NCBI RefSeq assembly: GCF_000243215.1
Contig: NZ_JH594596.1
Coordinates: forward strand, 1,541,075 to 1,605,074
Length of the DNA: 64,000 bases
From: Odoribacter laneus YIT 12061
Lineage (GTDB): Bacteria; Bacteroidota; Bacteroidia; Bacteroidales; Marinifilaceae
Direction of reading: 5' to 3'
Shown here: piece after piece, positions 17,061 to 25,461 of the stretch
Position numbering within the stretch: position 1 is the first letter of the stretch
Layout of the letters: the number at the start of each line of letters is the position of its first letter
Notes under the pieces: model-generated
Database searches by the model: none
What the model was told of the DNA's origin: nothing
The model's input: the letters and a program-made list of their open reading frames with translations, nothing else
Made by a program: the position numbers and the translations under genes

Positions 17061-18353
17061 TTAATTCTTCCCTTCTTTCTGTGTCATAATTTCCAATATC
17101 GTCCGATCCGTTTGTTCCATACCCGCCGTACCAATCAGACCGACATTCCGGATGGTTTTCTCGATATCGTCTTCAATAATACCGTCGTTATTCGTCTTTA
17201 TTCCCCGCATAGACAATAATGCTGCCTGTACAGCTGCCGATACACCGGAATATACTTTCAGAGCACATCCCTGTTTAGCACCGTCACACATCATCCCTGT
17301 CAGATTTGAACACATGGTTTTGATGGTATTGACCACCTGTTCGTAATTTCCGCCCATCAAATAAGTGATTGCTGAGGCAGAACCCGTACCAGCAATTAAA
17401 ATCCCGCACAAAGCCGACAAATGCCCCAGATAATAATGAATATGAGCAGCAATCAGGTTACTCAACGCCAACGCCCGGGCCAATTGCTCCCGGGAAGAAC
17501 CAAAACGCTCGGCAGCCACTACTACCGGCAATATAACGGTTATCCCCTGATTTCCGCTCCCGGAATTGGTCATAACAGGCTTTTCGCAACCGTCCATACG
17601 GGCGTCCGAAGCGGCCGTTGCCCATATCAAGGCATTATTCAACAAATCATCTTCCAACAATCCCTTTTCTATATTTTCTTTTAAAGTCCTCCCGATCTGC
17701 AGACCATAAGCGGCTTTTAAGCCCTCCGCCGAAATAGCCTTATTCATTTCAGCCCCTTGTAAAACAAATTCGATTTTCTCCAAAGCGATTTCGTGAATAA
17801 ATGTCCAAATCCGGGCGATACTCAATTCCGGGCGATCTTTTTTGTCCTGACAAAGCAGAGAATATTCTTTCCGGAACAAAATCTCCCCGTTCTTTTCCAC
17901 CCACACAATATTGGTATGAGCATGTACAATGACCGTCCGAACTACCTCTTTTCCTTTTCGGGCAATAGCTTCAGCATACAATTTATCCGGGGCGTCCTGC
18001 TTCATTTTTACTCTCACCTTTTGTGCCTCTACCAAACACCGGGCTTTTTCTAAATTATCTTCTTCCGATACGTCCTTCAACACTTCCAAACCGTATTCGC
18101 TTCTCCCACACACAGCACCCAAAGCTGCCGCAATCGGCAGTCCCGTCATCCCCGTCCCGGGAATCCCCACTCCCATTCCATTTTTGTAAATATTTCCACT
18201 TACCCATACTTCCAATTCTTCCGGTATGTCGCCCAATTCTTCCCGACAACGGGCACAAGCTAATGCACAGGCTACGGGCTCGGTGCATCCTAAAGCAGGA
18301 ACAGCCTCCTGTCTTAAAATTTCAATAATCTGTTCATCTGTAACCTGACACAT
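17061..18353 (-). CDS. L-cysteine desulfidase / UPF0597 family (CyuA-like)
   Basis: A 430-residue protein of the UPF0597 family, related to the alpha domain of Fe-S L-serine dehydratases. Members such as CyuA and archaeal CDS split L-cysteine into pyruvate, ammonia and sulfide using a [4Fe-4S] cluster. Cluster-type cysteines are seen in PALGCTEPVA near the N terminus and in GMMCDGAKQGCALKV near residues 340-355. The region NSGSGNQGITV is also conserved. The start MCQVTDEQIIEIL at 18353 is downstream of the -7 box at 18384-18391. It heads the operon with the TatD-like gene and tcdA. Confidence 0.87.
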   Translation of the reverse strand: MCQVTDEQIIEILRQEAVPALGCTEPVACALACARCREELGDIPEELEVWVSGNIYKNGMGVGIPGTGMTGLPIAAALGAVCGRSEYGLEVLKDVSEEDNLEKARCLVEAQKVRVKMKQDAPDKLYAEAIARKGKEVVRTVIVHAHTNIVWVEKNGEILFRKEYSLLCQDKKDRPELSIARIWTFIHEIALEKIEFVLQGAEMNKAISAEGLKAAYGLQIGRTLKENIEKGLLEDDLLNNALIWATAASDARMDGCEKPVMTNSGSGNQGITVILPVVVAAERFGSSREQLARALALSNLIAAHIHYYLGHLSALCGILIAGTGSASAITYLMGGNYEQVVNTIKTMCSNLTGMMCDGAKQGCALKVYSGVSAAVQAALLSMRGIKTNNDGIIEDDIEKTIRNVGLIGTAGMEQTDRTILEIMTQKEGKN

Positions 18354-18383
18354 CTCTTTTATCCTTTTTGTTATTAGATGTAA

Positions 18384-18391
18384 CAAATTTA
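18384..18391 (-). promoter_or_regulatory. Predicted -7 box for the cysteine desulfidase operon
   Basis: The minus strand reads TAAATTTG (TAnnTTTG), 31 bp before the ATG at 18353. Confidence 0.55.
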
Positions 18392-18755
18392 TTCGTTTTT
18401 GTTATAATTCTACCGAGCCCATTCAATATTAACTTTTTTTTACACATTAAATAAAAGAAACCGCCCCCACGCTTGTTCAGTAAGGTATCAAAACCATTAA
18501 GGTCTAAAAGATTTTCTCCTACAAATGAATGGGGTTTTAAATCTGATCAGCATAATCTTCTTTTGGCTGGCAAACTTACGATTCTGATAAACAGAGGGAA
18601 GTCAAGGAATTTTTATCCCCTCAATCCGCATAAGGCGAACCTGCTCCTGGAAAGGAATGCTCCTCATTCCTCCCCAGACACCTTTACCTTTTTAGAAAAC
18701 CCCTTTGGACATTTTACTTTATTTTTCTATCTTCGTCGCAAATTACCCGATACCT
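18392..18755. other. Gene-free stretch with a weak promoter-like site on its right
   Basis: This divergent region contains a TATCTTCG box (18728-18735, one mismatch to TAnnTTTG) suited to the SPOR gene. The middle part (about 18470-18690) has no recognisable gene, repeat or strong hairpin. A short reading frame there shows no conserved features. Confidence 0.4.
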
Positions 18756-19313
18756 ATGTATAAATTTATTTTCATTCTCTTTCTTTTTTCGGGAAGTCTG
18801 GCGGCACAAATCGTTGAACCGGAAACGACAGACACCCTTCAGGTAGAAATTTTACCCGATATCTTTGAAAAATTAGCTCTTGTCGAAGACAATGGAGGGA
18901 AGGTTGAAATAAAAGAAAATGCTCCTGTAAACGAATTGACACGTATTCATATTCAGCAAAACCGCCAGCAAAAGACAGCAGCCGGTTACAGGATACAAAT
19001 CTTTTCGGGTAGTTCGTACGACTATACAGTAGAACGGCTCCAACAAATGAAAACAGATTTTGAAACGGAATTCCCGGATATACCTGTATACCTCAACTAT
19101 TTCGATCCCGACTTTAAAATCCGGGCCGGGAATTTTCGTTCCCGTCTGGAATGTATTCCGGTTTTAAAGCGTATCCGTTCCAAATACCCTGCCTGTTATC
19201 CGGTAAAAACAGATATCCCGATTCAGGATCTGAAAAAACTTTCCCAACCTCAAACAGAAGAAACAGAGGAATTGGAAGAAGAAAGTTCGTCCGACCCAAA
19301 CCAGATATTCTGA
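18756..19313 (+). CDS. Exported SPOR-domain protein
   Basis: A 185-residue protein with signal peptide MYKFIFILFLFSGSLAAQ and a C-terminal SPOR domain (about residues 75-150, GYRIQIFSGSSYDYTVERLQ through FKIRAGNFRSRLEC). SPOR domains bind denuded peptidoglycan at the septum. The tail is strongly acidic (ETEELEEESSSDPNQ). The start at 18756 is chosen for its signal peptide. The 3' end overlaps the convergent GSCFA gene by 64 bp, so both C termini are encoded by the same DNA on opposite strands. Confidence 0.88.
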   Translation: MYKFIFILFLFSGSLAAQIVEPETTDTLQVEILPDIFEKLALVEDNGGKVEIKENAPVNELTRIHIQQNRQQKTAAGYRIQIFSGSSYDYTVERLQQMKTDFETEFPDIPVYLNYFDPDFKIRAGNFRSRLECIPVLKRIRSKYPACYPVKTDIPIQDLKKLSQPQTEETEELEEESSSDPNQIF

Positions 19314-20242
19314 TTTTCTTTTTTTAAAGCTTGTATTTCTTCCGATAAGCGTTTTTTAAAATTCAAATATTCAGCTGATTCAGCCAGGAAGGGCCGGTGC
19401 GCCAAACTTTTGTTCAGCTTGTCAATCCGACGCATTAAATCGTAAATTCGTGGTGCAATCCAGGTATCCCGGAATTTTTCCCAAATGTATTCTATGGCTA
19501 CAGAAGAAGGATGCAACATATCATCTGCATAAAAACGATAATCCCGCAACTCATCCATAAGAATTTCATAAGCAGGAAAATAATAAGTCTGCGGTACATA
19601 CCGACACAATGCTTCCGTCGCCAGCAATAAAATAGCTTTACTCACCTGATTAGCATGCGCTCCATCTTTCCAATGCCGTATCGGACTGACTGTAAATATT
19701 ACTTTTAAACGCGGATTTCTTTCCCTAAGGCCAGCCAGCAAAGGTTGATAGAGCTGTACAATCTCCTCTGCAGAAAGCCGGAAGCGTTCAAAATCCGTTC
19801 CCGGAAACTTATGGCAATTTGAAACAATTATTCCGGTGGCCCGATGCCTGTATACCCAAGCCGTTCCAAACGTGATCAAAAGATAGTCTGTCTGTTTTAA
19901 AAAAGCTGCTGCCTGGGCCAAATGGGTATTTATGCCCTGTAAACACTCCTCCTTCCCCAAAGCAGCAAAACTGCCGTGATGATAGAAACTCACCCATTTC
20001 CCTTGATTTTCCCACAAATCCTTTTCCGTAAAACGACGTCCTTCCTTCAACATTTTCAACACATTTGCCACCGACAAAGGATTATAGACAATCCCACAAG
20101 GATTTATCTCTGTCCTGAAACGGAAGTATTTCAGTTTCTGTCCGATATTTTCAGTAAAACACGATCCCATCAACAGCATCGAATTGTCGTAATCCAGTTG
20201 ACAAGCAGAAGGTTCACATTTCACAAACGTCCGAAATTCCAT
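19250..20242 (-). CDS. GSCFA domain-containing protein
   Basis: A 330-residue member of the GSCFA family, named for the motif seen here as LLMGSCFTENIG at about residues 24-35. The family is SGNH/GDSL-like; LITFGTAWVYRH and DMLHPSSVAIEYIWEKF resemble blocks II-V of that fold. The substrate is unknown. The start MEFRTFVKCEPSAC at 20242 is the family N terminus; a longer in-frame start would add 22 residues. Its 3' end overlaps the SPOR gene by 64 bp. Confidence 0.88.
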   Translation of the reverse strand: MEFRTFVKCEPSACQLDYDNSMLLMGSCFTENIGQKLKYFRFRTEINPCGIVYNPLSVANVLKMLKEGRRFTEKDLWENQGKWVSFYHHGSFAALGKEECLQGINTHLAQAAAFLKQTDYLLITFGTAWVYRHRATGIIVSNCHKFPGTDFERFRLSAEEIVQLYQPLLAGLRERNPRLKVIFTVSPIRHWKDGAHANQVSKAILLLATEALCRYVPQTYYFPAYEILMDELRDYRFYADDMLHPSSVAIEYIWEKFRDTWIAPRIYDLMRRIDKLNKSLAHRPFLAESAEYLNFKKRLSEEIQALKKENQNIWFGSDELSSSNSSVSSV

Positions 20243-20309
20243 CTTTTTTCTTTTAAAAAAGAAAGCCGCAAAAGCACTATCTTCAGCTACTTTCCCGGCT
20301 TTCTCCAAA

Positions 20310-20317
20310 CAAAGATA
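20310..20317 (-). promoter_or_regulatory. Predicted -7 box for the GSCFA gene
   Basis: The minus strand reads TATCTTTG, an exact consensus match, 67 bp upstream of the ATG at 20242. Confidence 0.5.
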
Positions 20318-20341
20318 TGAAAAAACTCCTGATCCCTTTTT

Positions 20342-21832
20342 CTAATTCCGGGCTTTTATCGATTGAAGTTTTTCTGTCATTTCTCTTACTTTTTCCGGAT
20401 ATTCGGAAGCCAAATTGTGCTGTTGTGCTATATCTTCTTTCAAATTGTAAAGTCTGGCCTCTACGATTTCACCTCTGCGGGTAGTGTATTCCGGTATACA
20501 CGCCCAGTCACCTTCTTTCAGCCATAAATCTATTCCATAGCCTTCCAATACCAGATTTTTTCTTCCCTCAGGAGATTTACCCAATAAAGCATCGATCTGA
20601 TTCTCTCCATCTTTTACCTCATAGGAAGTATTCAATAAAGCAGCAAAAGAAGGGCAAAAATCGACCTGACAAATCAAGGCATCAGAAGTCGTACCGGCTT
20701 CTATTTTACCCGGCCAACGGACAATCATCGGGATCCGGGCTCCTCCTTCATAAGGATCACATTTCCATCCCCGGAAAGGACCAGCCGGTTTGTGATTTCC
20801 ATTCATTTCCTCTGCCATATCCTGATAACCGTCGTCTAAAACCGGTCCGTTATCACTCGTAAAAATAACAATGGTATTCTCTGTCAGATTCAGTTCATCC
20901 AGATAGTTCAAAAATTCGCTTACACAATAATCAGCCTCTAATATGACATCCCCGCGAGGTCCTAGCTTGGATTTACCCGCAAACATAGCATTCGGTAAAC
21001 GGGGAACATGCGGTTGGTGCAAAGCATAGTATAAAAAGAAAGGCTGCTGTTGATGTGCCTTCACATATTCCTTTGCTTCATCTAAAAAGACTTTATACAT
21101 TTCTTCATCCACCCACAGTGCCGATTTTCCACCTTTCATGTAACCGATACGGGGAATCCCGTTTGTAATCGACATATTATGTCCCAAGCTCGGATGCATC
21201 CGGAGCAATTCCGGGTTATCTTTTCCTGTCGGCTCCCCGGGAAAATTGTGTTTGTAGCTCACTTCTATCGGGTCGTTGGGATCCAGATTCACAACCCGGC
21301 CATTTTTTACATATACCGTAGGCACCCGGTCGTTCGTCGCCGCCATGATATACGAATAATCAAATCCGATCTGATTCGGGGAAGGCGTAATCGGTTCATT
21401 CCAATTTACATTTCCGTTCCCTAAGCCCAAATGCCATTTACCTACTACTCCTGTAGCATAACCGGCCTGCTTCAGCATCTTGGGGAATGTAGGCATATCC
21501 TCTTTAATCAGCATAGGAGCATCTCCTGGCAATATGGCAGCTCCTACCCGCCAGGGATACATCCCGGTCAACATGGCAAAGCGACTCGGAGTACTCGTAG
21601 CAGAAGTACAATGCCCATTCATCTGCCTCAAACCTTCCCGGGCCAAACGGTCGATTCCCGGCGTTTGTATTTCCGTAGCTCCGTAACAACTGATATCCCC
21701 ATACCCCAGATCATCCGCCATGATAACGACAATGTTCGGTAATTTTTCCGTCTTTTTGGCATTTCCTCCACACCCCGCTATTAAAGCAGCTAAAGGCAAT
21801 GCTCCAAGTCGTAATAAATCAGTATTTTTCAT
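20342..21832 (-). CDS. Lipoprotein-type arylsulfatase, serine active site (S1 family)
   Basis: A 496-residue sulfatase. The N terminus (MKNTDLLRLG..LAALIAGCGG) has a lipobox, so it is probably anchored in an envelope membrane. PNIVVIMADDLGYGD (about 31-45) holds the metal aspartates, and TSDNGP holds later ones. The signature CTSATSTPSRFAMLTGMYPW has serine at the formylglycine position (STPSR), so an anaerobic radical SAM maturase (anSME) is needed; none is in the window. Members remove sulfate from host or dietary glycans. An in-frame ATG five codons earlier (21847) is possible. Confidence 0.92.
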   Translation of the reverse strand: MKNTDLLRLGALPLAALIAGCGGNAKKTEKLPNIVVIMADDLGYGDISCYGATEIQTPGIDRLAREGLRQMNGHCTSATSTPSRFAMLTGMYPWRVGAAILPGDAPMLIKEDMPTFPKMLKQAGYATGVVGKWHLGLGNGNVNWNEPITPSPNQIGFDYSYIMAATNDRVPTVYVKNGRVVNLDPNDPIEVSYKHNFPGEPTGKDNPELLRMHPSLGHNMSITNGIPRIGYMKGGKSALWVDEEMYKVFLDEAKEYVKAHQQQPFFLYYALHQPHVPRLPNAMFAGKSKLGPRGDVILEADYCVSEFLNYLDELNLTENTIVIFTSDNGPVLDDGYQDMAEEMNGNHKPAGPFRGWKCDPYEGGARIPMIVRWPGKIEAGTTSDALICQVDFCPSFAALLNTSYEVKDGENQIDALLGKSPEGRKNLVLEGYGIDLWLKEGDWACIPEYTTRRGEIVEARLYNLKEDIAQQHNLASEYPEKVREMTEKLQSIKARN

Positions 21833-22007
21833 AGGATTCCTTTTCATTCAAGTAAATCTAAATATTTTTAATATAGTCGTGAATTATTTGTAAAAATAGT
21901 CATAAAGTGAATCCTGTACAAATAATTTACTAATTTTTATTCAATTGTTTTAAAATTCGTTTTTATTTTTCCCTGTCCCCTTTTCTTTTGAATTCAGCAT
22001 TTTTGAT

Positions 22008-22015
22008 TATTTTTG
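22008..22015 (+). promoter_or_regulatory. Predicted -7 box for mntP
   Basis: TATTTTTG matches TAnnTTTG, 18 bp before the ATG at 22034. No Mn2+ riboswitch-like structure is apparent upstream. Confidence 0.5.
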
Positions 22016-22033
22016 TATACTCAACTGTATGTC

Positions 22034-22591
22034 ATGGGATACGCGACGATTATTTTAATTGCACTAGGTCTTTCGATGGACAGCCTGGCTGTTTGCATCA
22101 GTGGCGGAATTTTTATGAAAAAATTCTGCATCCGGAAGTCTTTGAAAATGGCATTTATTATGGGAGGATTTCAAGGAGGGATGACTTTACTGGGCTGGGC
22201 TTTAGGCATTAATTTCAGCAAATACATTTCCGATTACGATCATTGGATTGCTTTTTTACTCCTCTCTTATCTGGGAGGTAAAATGATTTACGAATCTTTT
22301 AAAGCGGAAAGTTCTTCCTTTTCTTCTTTATCCGATAAAACCTTATTGACTCTGGGAGTAGCTACGAGTATCGACGCCCTGGCTGTTGGTATCAGTTTCG
22401 CATTTCTGAAAACAGGTATTTTCCTGCCGGTGCTGATCATTGCTTTTATTACATTCATTTTATCCCTGTCCGGAGTATGCTGCGGTTTTCATTTTGGAAA
22501 GATAAAATGGGTAAATGTAGAATTTATCGGTGGACTTATTCTGATGGGAATCGGGCTGAAAATTTTATTGGAACATACACTGGCTTGCTGA
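22034..22591 (+). CDS. mntP: Putative manganese efflux pump MntP
   Basis: A 185-residue inner-membrane protein with six hydrophobic segments in two inverted repeats. The repeats carry LSMDSLAVCISGG and TSIDALAVGISFA, the paired acidic motifs of MntP. MntP exports Mn2+ and protects from manganese excess. The start MGYATIILIALG at 22034 is preferred because the upstream in-frame TTG lies inside the promoter box. It is monocistronic and ends five bases before the convergent SDR gene. Confidence 0.92.
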   Translation: MGYATIILIALGLSMDSLAVCISGGIFMKKFCIRKSLKMAFIMGGFQGGMTLLGWALGINFSKYISDYDHWIAFLLLSYLGGKMIYESFKAESSSFSSLSDKTLLTLGVATSIDALAVGISFAFLKTGIFLPVLIIAFITFILSLSGVCCGFHFGKIKWVNVEFIGGLILMGIGLKILLEHTLAC

Positions 22592-22596
22592 AGGGT

Positions 22597-23430
22597 TCAC
22601 TTCTCTAAATATTTTTTCAATTTTCTTTCTGTCAATTCCCAAAGTTTTCCCCGGGCTTCCTGTGGTATGACATCTTTTGGCATTTTCCGGAGATGCCGGT
22701 TTATCCAAAAGCCTCCACTGACCGCCCTTCCCGCTTCCGATAATGCCAGATATAAGGAAGTTGCAGCTCCCCTTTCCGGACTTTTTATAAAAGGACGAAA
22801 AAAGAGATTGGTTAAAGGGTCAAACCAACGGTGCATCGTAATCATACCCGTGTCTACCACGCCGGGATCTACAGCATTAACAGTGATTTTTTCCCCCTCT
22901 AACCGCTGGGCAAGTTCGGCCGTAAACATCAATACGCCCAATTTAGAACGGCCATATATTTTAAAAAGTCCATAATTTTCAGCCGTTACGTCGAAAAAAT
23001 GTTCATCTGTTTTACCCAGCCGATAGGTACAGGAAGAAGTATTGATAATGCGTCCTCCCTCTGCCAAAGCTGGAAGTAACAGATGCGTTAGCAACCAAGG
23101 CGAAGCATAGTTGACTTGCAACATTTGTTCCATACCGTCTTCGGTCAGGCCGAACTCCCGACACATGACACCTGCATTGTTTATCAAAGCTTCTATTTTT
23201 TCTCCCCCTTGTAATAGCCGAGCTGCAAATTCTTTAACCGAAGCAAAAGAAGCCAGATCCAGTTCCTCTATTTCTATTCCCGAATTTCCGCTTAAACTGA
23301 CGATTTGTTGCCGGACCTGTTCCGCCTTCTGTCTGTTCCGGCAAGCCATTACAACCCGGCAGCCGGACTTTGCCAAAGCTTCCGTGATAGCTTTCCCAAT
23401 ACCCCCGTTAGCACCCGTAACAATATACAT
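22597..23430 (-). CDS. SDR oxidoreductase, likely hydroxysteroid dehydrogenase (bile acid operon, gene 4)
   Basis: A 277-residue classical short-chain dehydrogenase, closest in style to retinol/17-beta-hydroxysteroid dehydrogenases. The cofactor loop is TGANGGIG (residues 5-12). The structural motif is NNAG (about 89-92). The catalytic set is SSCTYRLG with YGRSK (Ser, Tyr, Lys). MACRNRQK after beta-2 suggests NADP(H) preference. It is the last gene of a tight operon with a second SDR (2 bp gap), an OYE-type reductase and a 5-alpha-reductase. In that context it may reduce or oxidise the 3-keto group of a bile acid. The exact position and stereochemistry cannot be read from sequence. Confidence 0.85.
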   Translation of the reverse strand: MYIVTGANGGIGKAITEALAKSGCRVVMACRNRQKAEQVRQQIVSLSGNSGIEIEELDLASFASVKEFAARLLQGGEKIEALINNAGVMCREFGLTEDGMEQMLQVNYASPWLLTHLLLPALAEGGRIINTSSCTYRLGKTDEHFFDVTAENYGLFKIYGRSKLGVLMFTAELAQRLEGEKITVNAVDPGVVDTGMITMHRWFDPLTNLFFRPFIKSPERGAATSLYLALSEAGRAVSGGFWINRHLRKMPKDVIPQEARGKLWELTERKLKKYLEK

Positions 23431-23432
23431 AC

Positions 23433-24230
23433 TTATTTCTGATTCGTTTTAGGTAAAAGTCCGCTTTTCCGCATCGTCCACCTCACAAAACCCGCCGGCA
23501 AAAGTAAAAGCAAAGGCAAAAACAAATGATTTAAAAAACCCGGCATCCGCATAGCTCTTTCCCGGAACATCGCCCGGATCCCTTTCCGTGCCAACTTCCC
23601 GGGACGCATCATAAATCCCAAACGAATAGCCAATTTTTGCATACGCTCACTCAAATGATACAGATTGGTCGCCACACCTCCCGGACATAAGGTGGTGACA
23701 CTGACTCCGGATCCGTATAGTTCCGATCGGAAAGCCCGCGAAAAGCTTTTCAGATAACGTTTGGTAGAAGCATACAAAGCGATTCCCGGATAGGGTAACC
23801 AGGCAGACATAGACGACATATTTAAAATATAACCCCGCCCCCGCTTTTTCATATCCGCTCCAAACAAACGACAAAGCATAGTAGGCGTCAATAAATGAAG
23901 CAATACCATCTTTTCTACTTGTGCGGATTTCTGATCCAACACTTCCCCGAAATAAAACATACCGGCATTATTGATCAGTACTTCCACTTCCAGGGATTTC
24001 TCCTGACAGTAAGCATAAAGCTGCCGGGCAGCTCCCGGCAAAGCCAAATCCAAGTATACCGGAAACACTTCTATTTTGTATTCTTCTTTCAACCACTGCC
24101 CTTTCTCCTGGATCGCCTGCTGTTCATTGCTCACAATCACCAGATTATATTTCCGTTCTCCCAATACTTTTGCATATTCAAAACCAATCCCGGAACTCGC
24201 CCCGGTGATAAGAGCCCATTGATTTTGCAT
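23433..24230 (-). CDS. SDR oxidoreductase, likely hydroxysteroid dehydrogenase (bile acid operon, gene 3)
   Basis: A 265-residue short-chain dehydrogenase with ITGASSGIG (8-16), LINNAGM (about 86-92) and MSSMSAWLP with YASTK as catalytic Ser/Tyr/Lys. The C-terminal third has a hydrophobic stretch (FLNHLFLPLLLLLPAGFVRW) that may dock to the membrane, as in 17-beta-HSD3/12-like enzymes. It begins six bases after the OYE gene's stop and ends two bases before the next SDR. Two SDRs in one operon could cover 3-alpha oxidation and 3-beta reduction of the steroid A ring; which does which is open. Confidence 0.85.
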   Translation of the reverse strand: MQNQWALITGASSGIGFEYAKVLGERKYNLVIVSNEQQAIQEKGQWLKEEYKIEVFPVYLDLALPGAARQLYAYCQEKSLEVEVLINNAGMFYFGEVLDQKSAQVEKMVLLHLLTPTMLCRLFGADMKKRGRGYILNMSSMSAWLPYPGIALYASTKRYLKSFSRAFRSELYGSGVSVTTLCPGGVATNLYHLSERMQKLAIRLGFMMRPGKLARKGIRAMFRERAMRMPGFLNHLFLPLLLLLPAGFVRWTMRKSGLLPKTNQK

Positions 24231-24236
24231 ATTTCT

Positions 24237-25442
24237 CTATTTTTTTAATTCCTTCAAAATCCGGGATGATAAATCAGACAAATGCTGATGGCAAGCCATT
24301 TCTCTGGAGTACATCCGGGCAATGCAATAATTGGTATGCTCACAGCTACAACGGGCATTTTCCTCTCTTTGCATCCGATTTACAAAATCTGGCTCGTTCA
24401 GTAAGGCCCGCGCCATAGACACAAATTCAAATCCATTATTCAACACTTCCTCTATCTTTTCCCGGGAAACCAAACCGCCTACGTATACCAAAGGTAATTT
24501 CAAATTTTCCCGAAATTTGACAGCATCCGGTAAAAAGTAAGCCTCTTCAAAAGGAGCATCCGGAATCATAAAACGCCCTACAGCCCTTACTCCCCATTTC
24601 AACCACCAACATTTCATATAATGAGTCATCGTATACAAAGGCATCCTTCCCCGCATCACATACATGGGAGCCTTACTCACAAAACCACCGCTCAAAATCA
24701 AAGCATGAGCCCCCTCTTTTTCCAAAGTACGACCGACTTCCAAGGTCTCATCCAATTCCATTCCCCCCTTAAAACCATCCCGCATATTCATTTTAACCAA
24801 TACGGCAAGATCTCCTCCCGCAGCTTCCATGACTTCTCCCATGACTAACTTCATAAAACGCATCCGGTTTTCCAAAGTCCCTCCGAATTCATCTTTCCGA
24901 TGGTTGGTATAAGGGGATAAAAATTGACTGATCAGATAACCGTGTCCGGCATGCACCTCCACGGCATCAAAACCCGCTTCTTTTACCAAGCGAACTGCCC
25001 GGCCAAAAGATTTAGCCATATCGTAGACTTCTTCTTTCCGCATTCCCCTAACCAAAGTAGGCGAATAGATATTAATGCCTCCAGAAGCCGATATCGGACG
25101 ACAACCCGTCTGGCTCCTGTGGGACATATTTCCGCAATGCCCGATTTGAATAGAAGCCGCCGCACCCTCTTTGTGTATAGCCTCCGTGATTCTACGTAAG
25201 TCAGGGATAATTTCAGGCCGTAACCACAACTGATGCGGAAAAGATAAACCACTCCGAACGACAGCTGCGTATGCCAAAGTCGTCATACCGATCCCTCCGG
25301 CAGCTACCGACCGATGATAATCGAATAACATCCCAGAAGGAGCATTTCCGGGACACATTCCCTCAAATGCTGCCGCCCGTATCGTACGGTTACGCAAAGT
25401 CAGCGGACCGATTTTAGCCGGTGTAAATAGCTTTGAATCCAT
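24237..25442 (-). CDS. OYE-family NADH:flavin oxidoreductase, likely steroid delta4-reductase (5-beta-reductase type)
   Basis: A 401-residue flavoenzyme made of the FMN-binding TIM barrel alone, without the C-terminal FAD/NAD half found in BaiCD or DCR. Visible motifs are LFTPAKIGPLTLRNR at the start, IQIGHCG, the active-site EVHAGHGYLISQFLSP with TNHRKDEFGG, and the FMN phosphate-loop GGLVSRE with VSMARALL. A C-terminal CSCEHTNYC could bind a metal or cluster. In gut Odoribacteraceae and Parabacteroides a neighbouring OYE-type protein acts as 5-beta-reductase on 3-oxo-delta4 bile acids. The start at 25442 (ATG) is chosen over GTG at 25454. Confidence 0.87.
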   Translation of the reverse strand: MDSKLFTPAKIGPLTLRNRTIRAAAFEGMCPGNAPSGMLFDYHRSVAAGGIGMTTLAYAAVVRSGLSFPHQLWLRPEIIPDLRRITEAIHKEGAAASIQIGHCGNMSHRSQTGCRPISASGGINIYSPTLVRGMRKEEVYDMAKSFGRAVRLVKEAGFDAVEVHAGHGYLISQFLSPYTNHRKDEFGGTLENRMRFMKLVMGEVMEAAGGDLAVLVKMNMRDGFKGGMELDETLEVGRTLEKEGAHALILSGGFVSKAPMYVMRGRMPLYTMTHYMKCWWLKWGVRAVGRFMIPDAPFEEAYFLPDAVKFRENLKLPLVYVGGLVSREKIEEVLNNGFEFVSMARALLNEPDFVNRMQREENARCSCEHTNYCIARMYSREMACHQHLSDLSSRILKELKK

Positions 25443-25461
25443 ATATTTTCTCACTGTTTTA

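Noticed and set aside
18473..18763. Open frame of 96 codons before the SPOR gene
   Set aside because: No conserved features, no promoter or coupling, and it overlaps the SPOR gene start and promoter.
22597..25442. Fatty acid or polyketide role for the two SDRs and the OYE reductase
   Set aside because: No acyl carrier, ketosynthase or CoA-ligase genes are present, and the coupled SRD5A homologue points to steroids. It remains a weaker alternative.
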